Positions 1 to 14,700 of a DNA stretch of 64,000 nt are shown here, piece after piece. This DNA is from Pachyseris speciosa. Its lineage: Eukaryota; Cnidaria; Anthozoa; Scleractinia; Pachyseridae. A model generated the notes under the pieces. The model was not told the origin of the DNA. It searched no databases and saw only the letters and a program-made list of their open reading frames with translations. The translations under genes and the position numbers were made by a program. The stretch is from contig JAEMWC010000129.1 of NCBI GenBank assembly GCA_016490735.1, forward strand, positions 1,068,501-1,132,500, given 5' to 3'. How positions within the stretch are numbered: the stretch's first letter is position 1; every line of letters starts with the position of its first letter.

Positions 1-735
1 TAAGAAAAGTTTAAAAATCCAGTTGAGCTCAGTTGGCAAGTATTACATAGTATGTGCCATTTTCAGAAATGCTCTGACTTGTTTATATGGGAACCATACC
101 TCAACATTCTTTGATCTGGAGCCTCCAGCTCTGCAAGAATACTTTTCTTAATTTTTGTCATCATTTTAACCCTTCAAAAACATAGGTTGGGTCATTTTTT
201 TTTGTAAACAGGGAGGCTTTCATAATACATTTTTCAGTCCATTTGCCCATACTTATTAAGAAAGCATTTATTTCCAAAGATACAGAATGCAGACCGTTTT
301 TTCTTGCTTTTTAATTCACAACGGTGAAAGAAAGTTTGCTTAGGAACTTTAAATGTTAATCTGCAGTATTTTCATTAAATATTTCAAGTGAAATGGCAGA
401 TATAGTACGTAAATGCAACCATAGGAATGTTTTCCATAAGTGGTCCCAGTACAAGTAATTTCAATGTAATGTTTCTTAACACAAGTTTGTTTTTAAACAA
501 ATAAATCAATAAATACAGATCTTATTCTTGTATAACACAATGTCAATGCTGAAGGAGTGAATGGAACCTTAACATGAGATTGCAAATTAACAACACAAAA
601 AGGTTAACCTTTTTCATCTTTCTTGTCAGACTGAGCAATTTTCTAAATGCAACTGACATCAAGTGAAACATTTCCAAAACGTGCTATCCTACAGTGAACG
701 AGCTAGAGGTGTCCACATCATAAGCAAAAGGATAA
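1..735. other. 3' flank of the Myb/SANT-like gene, no coding signal
   Basis: This is AT-rich DNA downstream of the minus-strand gene that ends at 736. On the minus strand a possible AATAAA poly(A) signal lies near 268-273, so much of the stretch may be 3' untranslated region. I see no convincing open frame, RNA gene or repeat in it. Confidence 0.5.
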
Positions 736-1423
736 TCATTTTGGTCCAAACTTGTTCAGAACAGTGAACATCAGTGCCTGAAAATCTTGCATCTGCTTAC
801 TCTGCTGTTGTTGTTGTTGCACTATCAACTTCATAAAATCTTCCTGCTTTTTCTCTTGCAACATAAGTTCCTGTTTTCGAAGAGCAAGCTCCTCTTTATG
901 GGTTTCTTGCAACAACTCATTTCGTTCTCGCAAATAAAGCAAAGTATCACTTCCACTTGACCTTTTTTTTCTTTGTTTCATTTTCTCCCTCTACACTTTT
1001 TCTTTTCTGGGTCTGCCCCATCCTTTCCATGGCCTGTCTTCTCATGTCCTCAGCATTCTCTTTGTCTTGATTTTTTCGTTCCCTCTGCCTCTGTGTGTCA
1101 TCTCCTTTCATTGATTCAGCTGCATCTTCCTTCTCTATAAGCTCCTCAATAGTAGTTTCAGTCTCAGACATTTCCGTGTCTATACCACTGGCTTTCTCCT
1201 CACTTTTCAGCTTCTTTCGGAGTTTTTGAGCCAGAAGTTGGTAGCGATCACGCACAGCTCTCGAATCAACTTTAAATTTGGGTTCCAAAATCTCCAAAAG
1301 ATGGTCTGCAATTATTTTCCATTTTGCTCCCCTCTGAACAGTTCCCTTTTTGGTACCAGTAAATGGATCTACAGCAAGAATCTCACGGCACATCAATCTG
1401 TCATGCTCTTCGGTCCAGTACAT
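736..1423 (-). CDS. Myb/SANT-like, Glu/Lys-rich coiled-coil protein with one homopolymer frame break
   Basis: The protein starts at the ATG at 1423; an in-frame stop lies just upstream. The first about 60 residues form a Myb/SANT-like or MADF-like trihelix with conserved tryptophans (YWTEEHDRLM, then GAKWKIIADHL, then SRAVRDRYQLL). A highly charged Glu/Lys/Arg stretch and a Gln-rich coiled coil follow. The first frame stops at 947. A second frame from about 981 to the TGA at 736 continues the same protein (RERNELLQETHKEELALRKQ, then QQQQQQSKQMQDFQ). The two meet at a run of eight T (A on the coding strand) at 963-970, so a one-base slip explains the break. Without it the product is about 230 residues. 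Such Myb-like proteins are often multicopy and transposon-associated in cnidarians (family knowledge, not shown here). DNA binding is inferred; the target is unknown. Confidence 0.6.
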
Positions 1424-2768
1424 TGCAGAGCTGTTGAATTATCACAATAAAAAGGACATTTCAAGCTGCTTGTCTCAACTTTTCGTTCAAAGCATCTCAA
1501 TCAAGAGAGGATGGAGAGGAGTGCAAGTTTTGGCTGGAAATACTTTCCACCATTGGCAAAATAAAAATCCTTTTCGTTGCTTCAGTTTTAAAACCGATTT
1601 TTGGTGGCTATCAGGTTTAAACGATAATTAAATGTAAACAATAAGGCACATTTATTTCGCGCCTTAGAGTAAAAGGTAAGTTGCCCCAAGTTTCGCTGTT
1701 TATGGCGGCACTGAAAATTATTTCACACGAAGATAATTTTACCTTCTCATCATCTCAGAAATGTAAATACGTAGAAATAGCTTAGATGTAGACAGAAATA
1801 TCAGCATAAAATGAAATGGCGAGCATATTAAACTGAATCAGTGATAACTAGAGTACAGAAGATATACATGAAATAGATCTTACCGTATGGATTTCTTCGA
1901 GCTTGAGGTCTTCTGAAAATTTGCCGATGGGCGGCTTGTGCTAGCGCATGTTCCTGCTTCAGGGACGTTCATCGTGGAATTTCTCCTCAAATAACTTAAG
2001 CAGTAAACACCAGAAAAGTACACGCAAGAAAGAATACCGTAAATCAATGAAAAGGACCAAGAACTTTACAAGGAATTTCGACGTTGTCGACACTACGTCA
2101 AAACAGCCAATGTGGCGTCGCCAACGACACGGCGGATTGCAGTCAGCTTTTCAGGTTCTGCGCATGACCGGAACGGAAAATAAACTTCCGGTATGCCGTC
2201 GTCGTGCCTCCCGTCCTGGTGCTTAAGGTCTCTATTACTGCCCACACACGGCAGGTTCTTGATCTGGAACAGTGAAAAAAGATGTGTATCTTCTTATACT
2301 AATAATCGATTCACATTTTGGTCTATTTTGTGACGCCAGTAATATCCCACATTTTTCACTTTTAATTTGAATGTCAAAGCTTATTAAGCCTCAGATAACT
2401 GCTTAATCCCCAAGAAATTGTTCTTCAATCAACTGGTGAAATTGTTCGAAACATTAAAAATGCAAATGTCCTGTTGGCAGCTGCACGGGGAACTGTGTTT
2501 GCACGTGGGGAACTCGTGTGGATTCAAGTGATGCAATACCATTTTGGCGCCAACCCAAACTCAGTTTTGATTGGTTGGTGTTGTGGGGGCTGGACTCTTG
2601 GCCAATCACAGTCACTGTTTTGTAATTGTGGACCGCGAAAAGCGCGGTATATCTCTTCATTCAATGTTTTGAAATTTGAATTCGCGCGCTCGAACTCAAA
2701 GAAAGGTTCTTGATTTCACGGTGAAGCTGAACAAGTTTTGGTTGCTACTGTTTTGATTTTGATTTACC
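1424..2768. promoter_or_regulatory. Head-to-head intergenic region between the Myb-like gene and the first SLC7 gene
   Basis: The 1.35 kb between two divergent starts should hold both promoters. Near the SLC7 start there is a CCAAT box at about 2600 (GCCAATCACAG) and an inverted one at about 2570 (GATTGGTTGG). A CpG-richer patch at 2090-2220 includes an NRF1-like CTGCGCATG at about 2157. The 1948-2226 frame is open but has no recognisable domain and I do not call it a gene. The exact transcription start cannot be read from sequence. Confidence 0.35.
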
Positions 2769-5700
2769 ATGCCTCCTATTCCAGTTGTTAATGGTGATGT
2801 TGGCGAGAAGCTGGCAAATGAATCGACGTCCAGCGAAAGCTTAAACCGGTCAAATTCGTTCGATAAAACACAAGAGCCGTTCTTGCCAGACGAGGAAAAA
2901 GGCGAAGCACCTGGAAGAATACAACTGAAAAAGAACGTCTCTCTCATCAATGGGATCGGTCTTATTGTGGGGACAGTAATTGGCTCTGGTATCTTTGTTT
3001 CGCCGACTAGCATCCTGGACGAATCGAATTCAATCGGTGCTTCTCTGCTCGTTTGGCTTGGCTGCGGCTTGATAGCTTTGTTTGGAAGCCTATGTTACGC
3101 TGAGTTGGGGACCTTCATCAAGAAATCGGGCGGTGAATATGCCTATCTCATGGATGCATTTGGCCGGATCCCTGCCTATCTGTTCGCCTGGACCTCGGTG
3201 CTGATCATACGGCCGGCTTCGGGCGCCATCATCGCGTTGACTTTCGCCGAGTATGTTTCTAAGCCGTTTTACCCTGATTGTGAAGCTCCGACCTATTTAG
3301 TGAAGCTTTTAGCTTGTTCTTGCCTCGGTAAGTTATCGATCTTTCCGTTTTCCATTTCTAAACAGACCAAATATTAGCCTTAAGTATTTTTTTTGTTTTG
3401 AGATGTGCTTTGTTGTGCCAAGCGAAGAGCGAAGTATTTTTATTGTACAATTGGTGATGTGTTCTTTTGGGCAGCGAGTAAAAACGTGGGCAAACCTGTT
3501 ATTTTATTTGGCGGGATTTTATATTTTGTAAACTTAAGCTGCGCTCTATTTACAATTTTTCCTAAAGATAATGAAAACAACTGATATAATGTAGCCAAAA
3601 GCATTTCCGTCTTACAAAAAGTGAAAGACACAACGAACCAGAAGTTTTTTATTTTCATTTTCAAGCACGTGGTTGCCATTATTTAATACCGAAACGCGGC
3701 AAAACCCGGGGGCAAAACATAGTCAGCGTGATGGATACATAAGCTTAATCTTTATGGAATGAAATTCTGAACTAAGCCTGCTGATTTTGGTAATTTTCTT
3801 TATTAAGGTTTTGTTCTCGTGACTCCCAAGAGACTAAGATCATTTATTTGGAATTTGGATGCAGCCGCCAGCCCGCCATAGTATTCGCTTTCGATTGCGT
3901 CAGATCAATTGCAATAGGAAGAAAGAAAACACAGCATTCCTTAGCTCACGTGGTGTTGTTATGGCTAACATTCACGGAAAGACGAGTTTTGGTCGATAAT
4001 GCGCTCTTAAAGGAAAAAGAAATACAGGTGGAAATATTGTACTTCTCTAAACCATATCAATTCAGTGGGAATAGCAATCTAGTTTCCTGTTTAACCCTTG
4101 GCAGGGCATGGAGTCAAATATCAATCCCGTCTGTTTTTCCAATTGACATTTCTCTTGCAAGATAGATATATCTTTTACATATTGCATTACGGATATATTT
4201 TTGTTATCCTTTTTTTTTTTAATAAAATCACCATGTTCGCTGCAATCAAAATATTTTTGACTTGCCACTTTTTCTTCCTGCATGGTTCCTGTTTTGGTAC
4301 ATCAAGTGCATTTTAACCTCTAAATAGAAACAATGTAAAATATTGCGGCTGATAATGTACAAATTTAGAGAGAATGAAACGTATTTTTCACCACAGCCCT
4401 TAACAAAAATCAACCTCTGGATGATTTTGACTGTCCATAGAATAAAGAAGTATAAATATTTCCACTTGTTTTTTTAAGCTATCTTTTATCTTAAATCTTA
4501 AAATACATCAACATTGCCACAAAATACAAGGATATTGAATTAAGGAAAATGAATGCAATATCTGGTAATCTTGATATCAATCTTTTGCATTTTAAAATGC
4601 ATTTACTTAAAAAATGTACTAATAGTTGGCACTATTTGGAGATAGGGATGTTGCCAAGATTTGAAATAGCTGAAATTTTTTGCTAAGTGCAGAAAGATAA
4701 AGACATAACCAGACAAGGTTTCTAGGTTGAAAAATCATGGGAAGTCAAGTCTTTGCTAACAGTTTATTTTTTTCCCTTTTGCATGTGTTTTTGTTTTCTT
4801 TATCCCTGTGTATATGTGCACAGATGTGGTGTGGATTTGAAATGCAGTGCAAGTTCTAGTTAACTGTGCTCATGATTATATATGACAAAGAGACTTTTGT
4901 GGTCATACCAATTTTAAGCTTCAACAACTGAACTTAACTGTCTTTGAATAGCAAGCTGAGAATAGAATATGAGAGAGACATCTTATTGGTTTTAGCTTTA
5001 CTAATAGATGCTGCAGGTCAAAATGAAAATTCAGGTCACAATTCATGAAAAATTAGGCTAAGAAGACAAAGGAATTTTGTTTTACCTTGGTTAAAATCAT
5101 TTTGACATACAACATAGACACCACTTATTTGACTCATTAATTTTGTTGTGGCCAGTGAACTTCACAACTGCATTAAATTGTTTTGGGTAAAATAAACCTG
5201 ATTGGTGATATGAGCCAGCTGGTGTCTGCGGTTTTGCCTCTTAAAGCACTGTCTCTGTACCCAAGTATGTAAAAAGGTGCATTCAAAAGCTAACGAGGAA
5301 AACCTGACAAAAAGCTGGTCAGCATAATTGTGAAATAGGCCAGAATCCCATTCAGGGTAAAGAAAAAAACAATTAAGTTGAAGCCAGCTGGGTGTCCTGT
5401 GTTAACCATTTGTGACACTTGTTTGAGTGCACAAGAGAACTGACAAAGTGCTTTCATCTGTAAATATGATTGTATTTTTTCTTCTCATACAATCTTAAAC
5501 AATGTTTATTATTGCAAATGTTTGGTTTCTGTGCTGAACAGCCAAATAACCAGTACCAGAATCTCAGGGTTTGAAATTAGCACTCATCCATTCACCAGTG
5601 CAAGCCTGTCGGGCGAGTGGAAACCATAGATAACCCGCCCGATTTGGTGAGTGGAAGTTTCATTTTCAGGAAAATGAAACTGTAGCTGATTGTGTTTGAT

Positions 5701-8700
5701 AAAATATATCTAAACATAAAGATATCAGAAGTTTACCTATTTTAAAAGCTTTATCATTGTAAATATTGCAATTACCGTAGGTTGTGCGATTGACAACTCC
5801 TATGTTATATGTTTAACAGGAGAATAAAAACCTTTTCTAGCCACTCAAAACAAACCAGTTGTTTCCTGTACTTTGTTCAGTATTTGGAGTATTTCGTGGG
5901 TGAAAAGGTATCCGGGCAAGTACAATCTGAAGGTCACTTGCCTAGATGGTGAGTGCCCCAAAATTTAGTTTCCAACCCTGTAATCTATAAATGACACTAA
6001 GAGAGGAAAAGCACTCCCAGTCCTTCAGAGGAGTCTCCCCAACCTTCTCCATGCTGAATGAAATAGAATGTTACTCATGATAGTTATTTGATTTTCAGTA
6101 ATACTCACTGCCATCAACTGTTGGAGTGTGAAGTGGGCCACTCGAATTCAGGACATTTTCACATACGCAAAGCTCTTATGCATTGTGATGATCACAATCA
6201 TTGGCTTTGTGGAACTTGGAAAAGGTATTCTAAGAGATGCGTTTTGTTATTATTTTAGTCTTATAAAAGAAAAAGACTGTGTTTGGATGTGTCCCACACT
6301 TATGATCAAAAATGTACAAAATCTTATTTTCCTTAAATCTCCTTTTCCAGTTAAATCCTTCCATAGTTGGGTTACATTAGGAGCTGGCAACTGCCAAAAA
6401 CAGCCACTGACAATAAATTTCTCTCTCCTGAACCGCCGCCTACTCTGTCTAGATTTTCACTCAAATAATCAAAAACGATCCATCAGGTCACCACCTACTT
6501 TGGTTAGCTCAGACAGCTATTTCAAAAATTTCGTAAGCCCCTGCCATCATGGTGTCATGAATCTGATAAAAACCAATCAACAAATCAAGGAGGAAGGTGG
6601 TGTTTTTTTTTTAAATCTTTGTTTATTGTTTTAAATTTAAATTGATTCCTGAGGTTATTATTATTTGTTTTTTTTTTTATTTCAAGGAAAAACTGAACAC
6701 TTTAAGAACAGTTTTGAGGGGTCCACCACAGATATTGGAAAGATTGGAATGGCTTTTTATTTGGGTCTCTGGGCCTATGATGGCTGGTAAGTCAAATTAT
6801 ACAATTTTAAATTAGCTCTGAGGATGAGCTGTGCATGTTGAAAACTTTTGTCAGTAGTCTAGTCAATTTGGAATAAGTTTGTAATTCAACCAGTGCCATT
6901 GAATTTTCTCTTCTCTCTTGAGGAGAATGTTTAACCCATTGGCACCCGTGCCTGCCAAAACTGCCCGTAAAAAACTCCCATGCTTCAAAACATTGCAACT
7001 TTCTCAATCGCACGAATATTGCCTTAACTTTTAGTTGTAAGCACGAAATGGAATGTCCTTTAAATTTGGATATCCAATAAACGCAAGAAATGTAGCGATT
7101 TTTACCAAATATGGCCTTTTGAGTTTGGACAAGAACGAAACTGACCGTTTTTAACGTCAAAGAGAAACGATGAAAATGCCCCTTTTTGCCTTCATGTTTT
7201 TTAAGGAAATCATCGTCGAAAAACCAAACTTCAACCATCACAACGAAATTTAGTCCTTGTTCTTGCTTAGAAATTACTTTTTTTGTTCATATTCTTCTCC
7301 CGAGCACAGATACAGCCTTTTGTTCCAGTGCATTCGGGCCTTCCTGGCATTTTCAACATCTCGAGCACGTTGCATGCTGGGAACTAACGAGAATTTTTGA
7401 CAGCGCCCGTTCCTTCCCCCGATTCTTTCACATATAAACTAAGTCTACAGCTGCTCCGAGCTACCGCCAAAATTTCCTGCTTGTAGTTATCGTCAGTGCT
7501 CACAAATTCCAAAATATGCGGCGGTAGATAGAGAAATTCATCAATAGTCAAGTCCCAAAGGTACTAAGTGTCCGACCGGCCAATTCCCAGTTCGTCGAGT
7601 AACAAGCCAAATTCGACAACAAATTACATCACCTTGCTTGATTCTTTGAGAAAGTGGACTCTTAGCTACCGTCACGCATAATGATGCTCATTAGGCAGCC
7701 GCTAAAGATGAAAAATGGCTGTAAACTTAGCAAAAATCCCAAGCAAACCAAACTTCTGCCATTGTTGTTGCTTCACAGATAAAAAATAGCTACATCAAAA
7801 TGACGTTTTCAGAAACCTTGAGCCTTCAGTGCCTTAGGACAGCACCACTTTTCCCTGGTAGTTTCAAATAAGGAGTCACAAATTGCTATTCATCGTTTAT
7901 AGGTGGAAAATCACTCCGAAAACGTAAAAACAGCCGGTAGTCAGTGGGTTAATTGGTCTCGTTATTAGGGTTGTACCAGTTGTGTTGTTAACTTGCAATT
8001 ATCCTTCATTATAGGAACAACCTAAACTACTGCACAGAGGAAATGAAACATCCTGAAAAGTAGGAATTTGTTTTTATTTGTATAATTATTAAATAATGAT
8101 GATGATAACAGTTAAACAGCAAAAAAATACAGAGCAATGTTTCTTGACTAAGTGACGTCTACATGCCAAATTTCAGTTTCTTTTGAGCAAACCAAAGAAT
8201 AACCAAAAAACCCAGAGCCCTTTGGAATATGGAAATGGCCATCACCAGGAAGGAAATGGACTGTGGAAATTCTATAAGAAACATCCCAAGGAAGCTTATT
8301 TTTAGAAGGGCTAGTATTTATAATTTCACTACAGTGCAGTGCAGAAGTAAGCGTCCTACGCACACGCAAGAGGCACGCACGTTTTTTGCGTATACGCGTC
8401 TTGGAATGCGCGTGTCGACACGCGTATTTGATGCGCGTGTTTACTTTTGTTATTCAGGCTTATACCTTTGTTTTGTGGTTAATTGTTCCGCAAAACAAAA
8501 GGCAAGTTACCTTCACACAACAAAATTGAATATTTAAATCCAGCCTCAAAACGCCGGAACATTCGACAAAGAGGTCAGTTTTATAATTGATGATTTGCTG
8601 TGAAGATCAACTTTGCTTTCTTGATCATCTTGAGTGAATCTTATTTACTTCTCTCGTTACCGCGAAAACGGAAAAAGATGAACCCCGTGAAAAAACAAAC

Positions 8701-11700
8701 GAGAGCAACTACAATTACAGCTACAATTTTATTGTTGTTTTATTGCCGCGGTGTCTTGTTTTTATTAAATATTCCACTTGCTTCGAGCTTTCACCGCCAC
8801 TGAATACCGACGAGTTTGACCGGCTTTTTCGATGAACTGCCAAGTCAGAAGTTTGACTGCAAATTACAAACATTGTTGACATGGTTTCGTAACAACACTG
8901 CCATCGCAATTCGCTACATTTATTTTGCAATTATAGTTGTTTTGGAATGTGACACGGTTCCCAGTTCATAATTTGCGAAACTATGCCATTCCAGCCGGCG
9001 ATTGTTTTCGTAACACCGATCTAGAACAATGAGCGTGCGAATTCACTGCATCAACAAACACTGTTCATACATTTTCGTTTCAAATGAAAGCGCACTTAAA
9101 CCTGCTCCCTCATTTTATTGACCTCATCGTGCAAAGATGAAAACCAAAAACGTGCGATACAAATCTGCGGCGTGACCACTTCATAACAAAAATCGCCACG
9201 AGACGACAGCAAGACGACATTCACAAGCTCAGATTACTGGTTGCCTAGCACATGACAAAAATTTGCCGATGTGAGCGCACGTTCGGTTTGATAAAGCAAT
9301 AATTTCTACAACAGTCGTATTTGACTTTCAATGAAAGTAAATGTGTTTTGATTTCTTAAATTCTTTTGTTCGCAACAAAATGGATTTTGATGCAACACAC
9401 ATTCCAAGGCTGTTTTGTAACAAGCTAAAATCCTAGTGAGTATGTTGATTATTGTCTCTTCGTGTCGCTCTACTTTTGAACTCGACTCTAGCTCTAATTC
9501 AGCGAGGTTGAAACGAGAAAAGGCTTGATCATTTATCCTTTACATCGTGAGAAAATATCAGTTATTTTTTGTTTGTTATTCATTGAAAAAATAATGTCCA
9601 TTGTCGCGCCAGACATTTCGCTAATAATTTATACCTGCTTACCAGTAGTTTGTTGTGACAATGACAAACGATAATGGGAGACCAATTCAGCCAACGAAAA
9701 TAGCTGTTGCCTTGGAATAAAAGCCCAATGAAAATAACAAGAAAATAAGAACAATAAAGGAACAATGAGCTAGCTCATACATACTGATGAGCATCGGTGT
9801 ATGCGCGCATTTGATGCGCGTGTCAAATACGCAGACGCGTATGCGCAATTTGGGTAGACGCGTGTCACGCGTATTTTGGGTCGCTTATTTCTGCACTGCA
9901 CTGTATATAATACAGTACTGCTCAAAAGTAAGTTACCACCCTCATGCACAATGCGAATCGCGTCATGCTCTATGAGCAAGATTAGTCGATTTCAATAGTC
10001 AATTTCCAGTGTTCGCAAAAGCCCACTAAGAAGAAATGAATATGCGCAATCAAACATTCATCACCAGTGAAGGGCAGCATGTGCTATGCTTCCAAATTCC
10101 TTGTCAAACCTGTTTTCTCCTTGAAACTTTGATAGACTGAGATCGACATTAAAAAACCTACATATACAATATGATGCGCATCAACATGCTTTTTGTCTTT
10201 CGAAGTGGAGACATTCTGAGGAATTCTACTGCCGTGAGCGCCGCATTCAATTCGCTTCCCTTGGACATGAGCTTCTTCCTACACTGTACATGAAACCGCC
10301 AATTTTTTGGCTCGTCCTAAGCCATGACCAATGCTTGATACTTTTTGTTAGCTTTCTATTCATCTGATCTTGACAACTAGCAGTTAAAAAATTGAAAATG
10401 TTGACGAGTTGGCACAGAGTTTGAAGCGACAAATTAAAAACAGATTGAGCCGAGATAAGCTCATTGAACTTCGAAACTCTTTTTTTTCCACGGACAAACT
10501 CTATTGGATTAAAATCTGCACAAGTTTACAAAGATATGGCCAGGAAAATGTGTTCCAGTCTTTTGAAGTAGAAAATATATGATTGAGCGCCAGCGTGTCA
10601 AATAAACAAAACATTTTACATACAACTACTCAAACTTCTGCGTCTTCACCGTTGCCTGAATGAACTTCAGATTTCTATGTGATAAAATTTTTCGTGCATA
10701 AAGAAGGAAATAAAATAAACTCTGTTCAGTTTCGGGTTCTATTCCTTGGCTTCTCATGAATTTTTCAGTCATGTTGAGTGGTTTCAAGTTATACACAGCC
10801 CGCAGTTTTTGCGGTTTAATGCAAATTTGCTATCAGAAAGCAAAATGCACGTGCAGTAACCCGGCCGGTCATTAGCCATTTGCTTGTGTCGAACTAGCTC
10901 TTGATTATGTCCTCAACAAATTTAGAAAACATGACCATTTAAACGTATCGACGAGAGAACCGATAAAAATTTAACTAAACTCAGCGCTAGCGGGAGTAAC
11001 GAATTATGCTTATCATTTGCAATGATCATTCGTCAGTTTGTTTACAAGTTTTCGATTTGTAATGAACTCAATGATGCTATATTTTTTATTTTTATTTTTG
11101 CACAGAAGTGAACTACATGTATGAGTGACTCAAATTCAGCAGAACAGTAGCTGCATTTGGAAAGTGTTAGGTGAATTTAATTGATGTCGCATTACAAAGT
11201 CATCTGAAATTTATGCCAAAAATTTCCACTTTAGTGACTCTCAAGCGACGCGAATCACGTAGCGCAGGAAACACGACGCAACTGGTAACTTACTTTTGAG
11301 CGGTACTGTATATCGTAACATGTACTAACGCTTAACTGAAATAGCTTTGTCTTGTGACCTCACTGTTGATAAAAGGCCCCAGTGTTTTCTCTATATCATC
11401 TTCTCCATCGCCATTACTGTTGAATGGCCATTCATTGAGATTGTACTGTAGTGTTTCAAACTTTCAAACTCAAACTGATAACTCATTTACCCCTTGTTCT
11501 CAGGGACATGCCCAGGGCCATAACTATTGGTATCTCTCTCACAACTGTGTGTTACCTGATGGTGAATGTGGCATATATCACAGTCCTGGGAAAAGATGGC
11601 ATTTTGAAATCTGACGCAGTGGCTGTGGTGAGTGAAAAAATATATGACAATGATTGAAAGTTTTGCTATTATTACTGGGCTTTCCTAACTCTAGACTGTG

Positions 11701-14700
11701 AAAACTGACTGTAGAAAGACTGCCATTCAAATTTAGTTTCAATGACCTTACTATGTTGAGCATTTTCAAGATACAAAACTTAAAAACGTAAACCTTGGAT
11801 GGAGATGTGCAACTCGGAATTTAAAACTCTTTAGTGGCTGTGATCAATATTTGCAATTTTTAGATTAATATAAACCTGCACAGAGTAGACGTTTCTACCT
11901 GACTTAAACAAAAATTTTAATTTTCTTATTTCCTGCCTGCATATATTTTTAATTAGAGTGTTGGAAACTTGTTCCTGGGACCAGTGTCTTGGATTGTTCC
12001 TATCTTTGTGGCTTGTTCAACATTTGGGGCAGTGAATGGCCTTCTCTTTACCAGTGGCAGGTTAGTAGTATTGGCTCATTCTTTTCTTGTGTTGCATCAA
12101 TTCAAACATAGTGAATTTTACTTTTGGGGTTCATTCAACTGTCTGTATTTTTGGGGATTAATCCATAATGCAAGGTTTTTGGAGTTACTGCAGATGCAAA
12201 ATATGTCTTGAATATTGTGTGGGAGCGATAGTTTCCAGAAAGCCTTCTGATTTCGACCTAAAACCAGGGTTCGTGCTACTCCTTGAGGTCCTTGAAAATC
12301 CCAGAAATTCAATTTTAGATTTCAAGGGCACTTGAAAAACCCTTGAAAAGAATAATTTCTGCTGAAAGTGCTTGAAAATAATGAAAACTCCTTGAATTTT
12401 TGGTTCCATGGGAAATAATGTAGGATTATATCAAAGTCAGTAAATTTATATTCAATTTGTGGTTGTCTCAGGTCAAACTACTTAATGACCAGAATTAAAT
12501 TTACATGACTTTGATGCAATTTTGAGTTACAATATACAGTACCGCCCAAAAGTAAGTTGCCAGTCGCATCGCGTTTCCTGCGCGACGCGATTCGCGTAGC
12601 GCGAGACTTGCTGAAGTGAAAATTTTTGGCATAAATTTCGGATGATTTTACAACGTGAAATCAATTAGTTTCGCGTAGCGCTTTACGAATGCAGCTATTG
12701 TTTCAATCGAATACATGTCGTTCCCTTCTATGCAAATACAGACAGCATCATGGAGTTCATCACGAATTGAAATGGCGCAGTCCTCTTGTAAACAAACTGA
12801 TGAAGATCGATTGCGAATGGTTACTGTTCCTCGGGTGTTCCTTGCTCCCGCTAGCGCTGAAATGACAACTTTTATCGGTTCTGTTGTCAATAGGATATAC
12901 GGTCGTGTTTTCTGAATTCGTTAGGAAAATTAAGTGCTAGTTCGCCACAAGCAAATGGCCATTGGCAACTGTTTGCTGTATTTTGCTTTCAGATCACCAA
13001 GCAATGCAGGCTAAAATTTGCATAAAACCGCAAAAACTACTGGCTGTGTAACCTGAAACCTTCCACTCAGTAAACATGGCACAACACTCGTTAATCATTA
13101 CTCGCTTGAGAAGCCGTGGAAAACCCGAAGCAGAACGGCTTTATTTCATTTCCTTCTTTTAGAACGAATAATCTTATCATGTAGAAACTGGAAGTTCATC
13201 TGGCTGATGAAGTTTGAGTCGTTAATTAAGACTTCATAAGCGTATGTGAAATGTTTATTCGACACGCCAGCACTTAATTGCATATTTTCTAGTTTGCAAG
13301 ACTGCAGGGCATATCTTTGTAAGGTTGTGCTCCAGGAGAGTGTGTCCGCATAAAAAGATTTGCTGAAGAGTACGGTAGTTCGGAAGCCTCGCACGTGCTG
13401 AGCTTACTTTGGTTGATTGATCGATGAAGAGAATGATAAGCTTATCTCATGGCTCGATCTTATCATGTAGAATTTGAGATTTATCTGGCAAGGCGAAGTT
13501 TGTTATTCAACACGCCGGCACTAGATCGTATGTTTTCTACTTCGAAAGACCTAAAAACATTTTCCTGGGCTTATCTTTGTAAAGTTGCGCTACAGTAGAG
13601 TTTGTCCGCATAAAAAGAGTTGCTGAAGGAAGCGTCGCACGTGCAGTCTATTGATCAATCGAAAAGAACGAACAGCTTATCTCCCAGCTCGTTTACCACT
13701 CAATCGCTGTGCCAACTCTATGTTTGAGCTTTTTTGAGGTACATAAACGAATATTACCATATACCTATTTGCGTTTGGTAATAATCCGCATTAAACTTAG
13801 AGTACCCTCGATAAAGACACTCACAAAACAATTTTACGTGCTTCGCTCCGTCGAAACCACGCATACGAAAAGAAACATCCCAAGTGTGTAAACATTTTCG
13901 ATTTTCAAACGGCTAACTAAAGTTGTCAAGAATCAAACGAATAGAAAGCTTTAACAAAAGTTAAGCATCAGTCACGAACGAGCCGAAATTATCGGCGGTT
14001 TGATGTTCAGTTCAGGAAGAAGCTTGAATTCGACGGAAGCGAATTAATTAGATAGTAGCCGCGCTCACTGCGGTAGAATTCCTCTGTATAATATGTCTTC
14101 ACTTCGAAAGACCGAAAACGGAAAACCATGTTCATGTGCATTATGCTGTGTATATAGTTTTCTTAAGTTGATCATGTCGATCTCAACCTAGCCAAATTTC
14201 GCCGCAAAAACGGTTTGACACAAAATTTTGAAGTTTAGCACGCGCTGCCGTTCTCCAGCAATCGATCGATCGATCACACATATTCAATTCTTCTTAGCGG
14301 TCTTTTGCAAACACTGGAAATCGACTCTTGAAATCGGCTATTGTTACTTTATAATGGGCATCTTAAATCGCGCGAGAGCTTCAAGCCAATTTACTTACAG
14401 TTTCTACAACATCGCGCGCGACGCGAATCGCGTAGCGCGCGAGGGTGGCAACTTACTTTTGGGCGGTACTGTAGCTTATTCAATCCGCTTTTCAGGGCAG
14501 GAAAAATCCAAAGTCTGATTGCACGGGGCAAGTAAATTTTGCTCTGCGGGCAAATGAAAATAAAAGTTTAGTGTGCTGACATCTGAAACAAAATTAGTTA
14601 CACTGGAGTACCACACTGACACTGCATCCTAACTTTTATAAGCGGGTGCTTCTTTGAAGCTATAATTGGGGGTGCAGGCTAATGTTAAATCATACAGCAA

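Noticed and set aside
6128..6634. 168-codon open frame as an independent gene
   Set aside because: Its start is SLC7 exon 2; the remainder is intron read-through after the GT donor at 6225.
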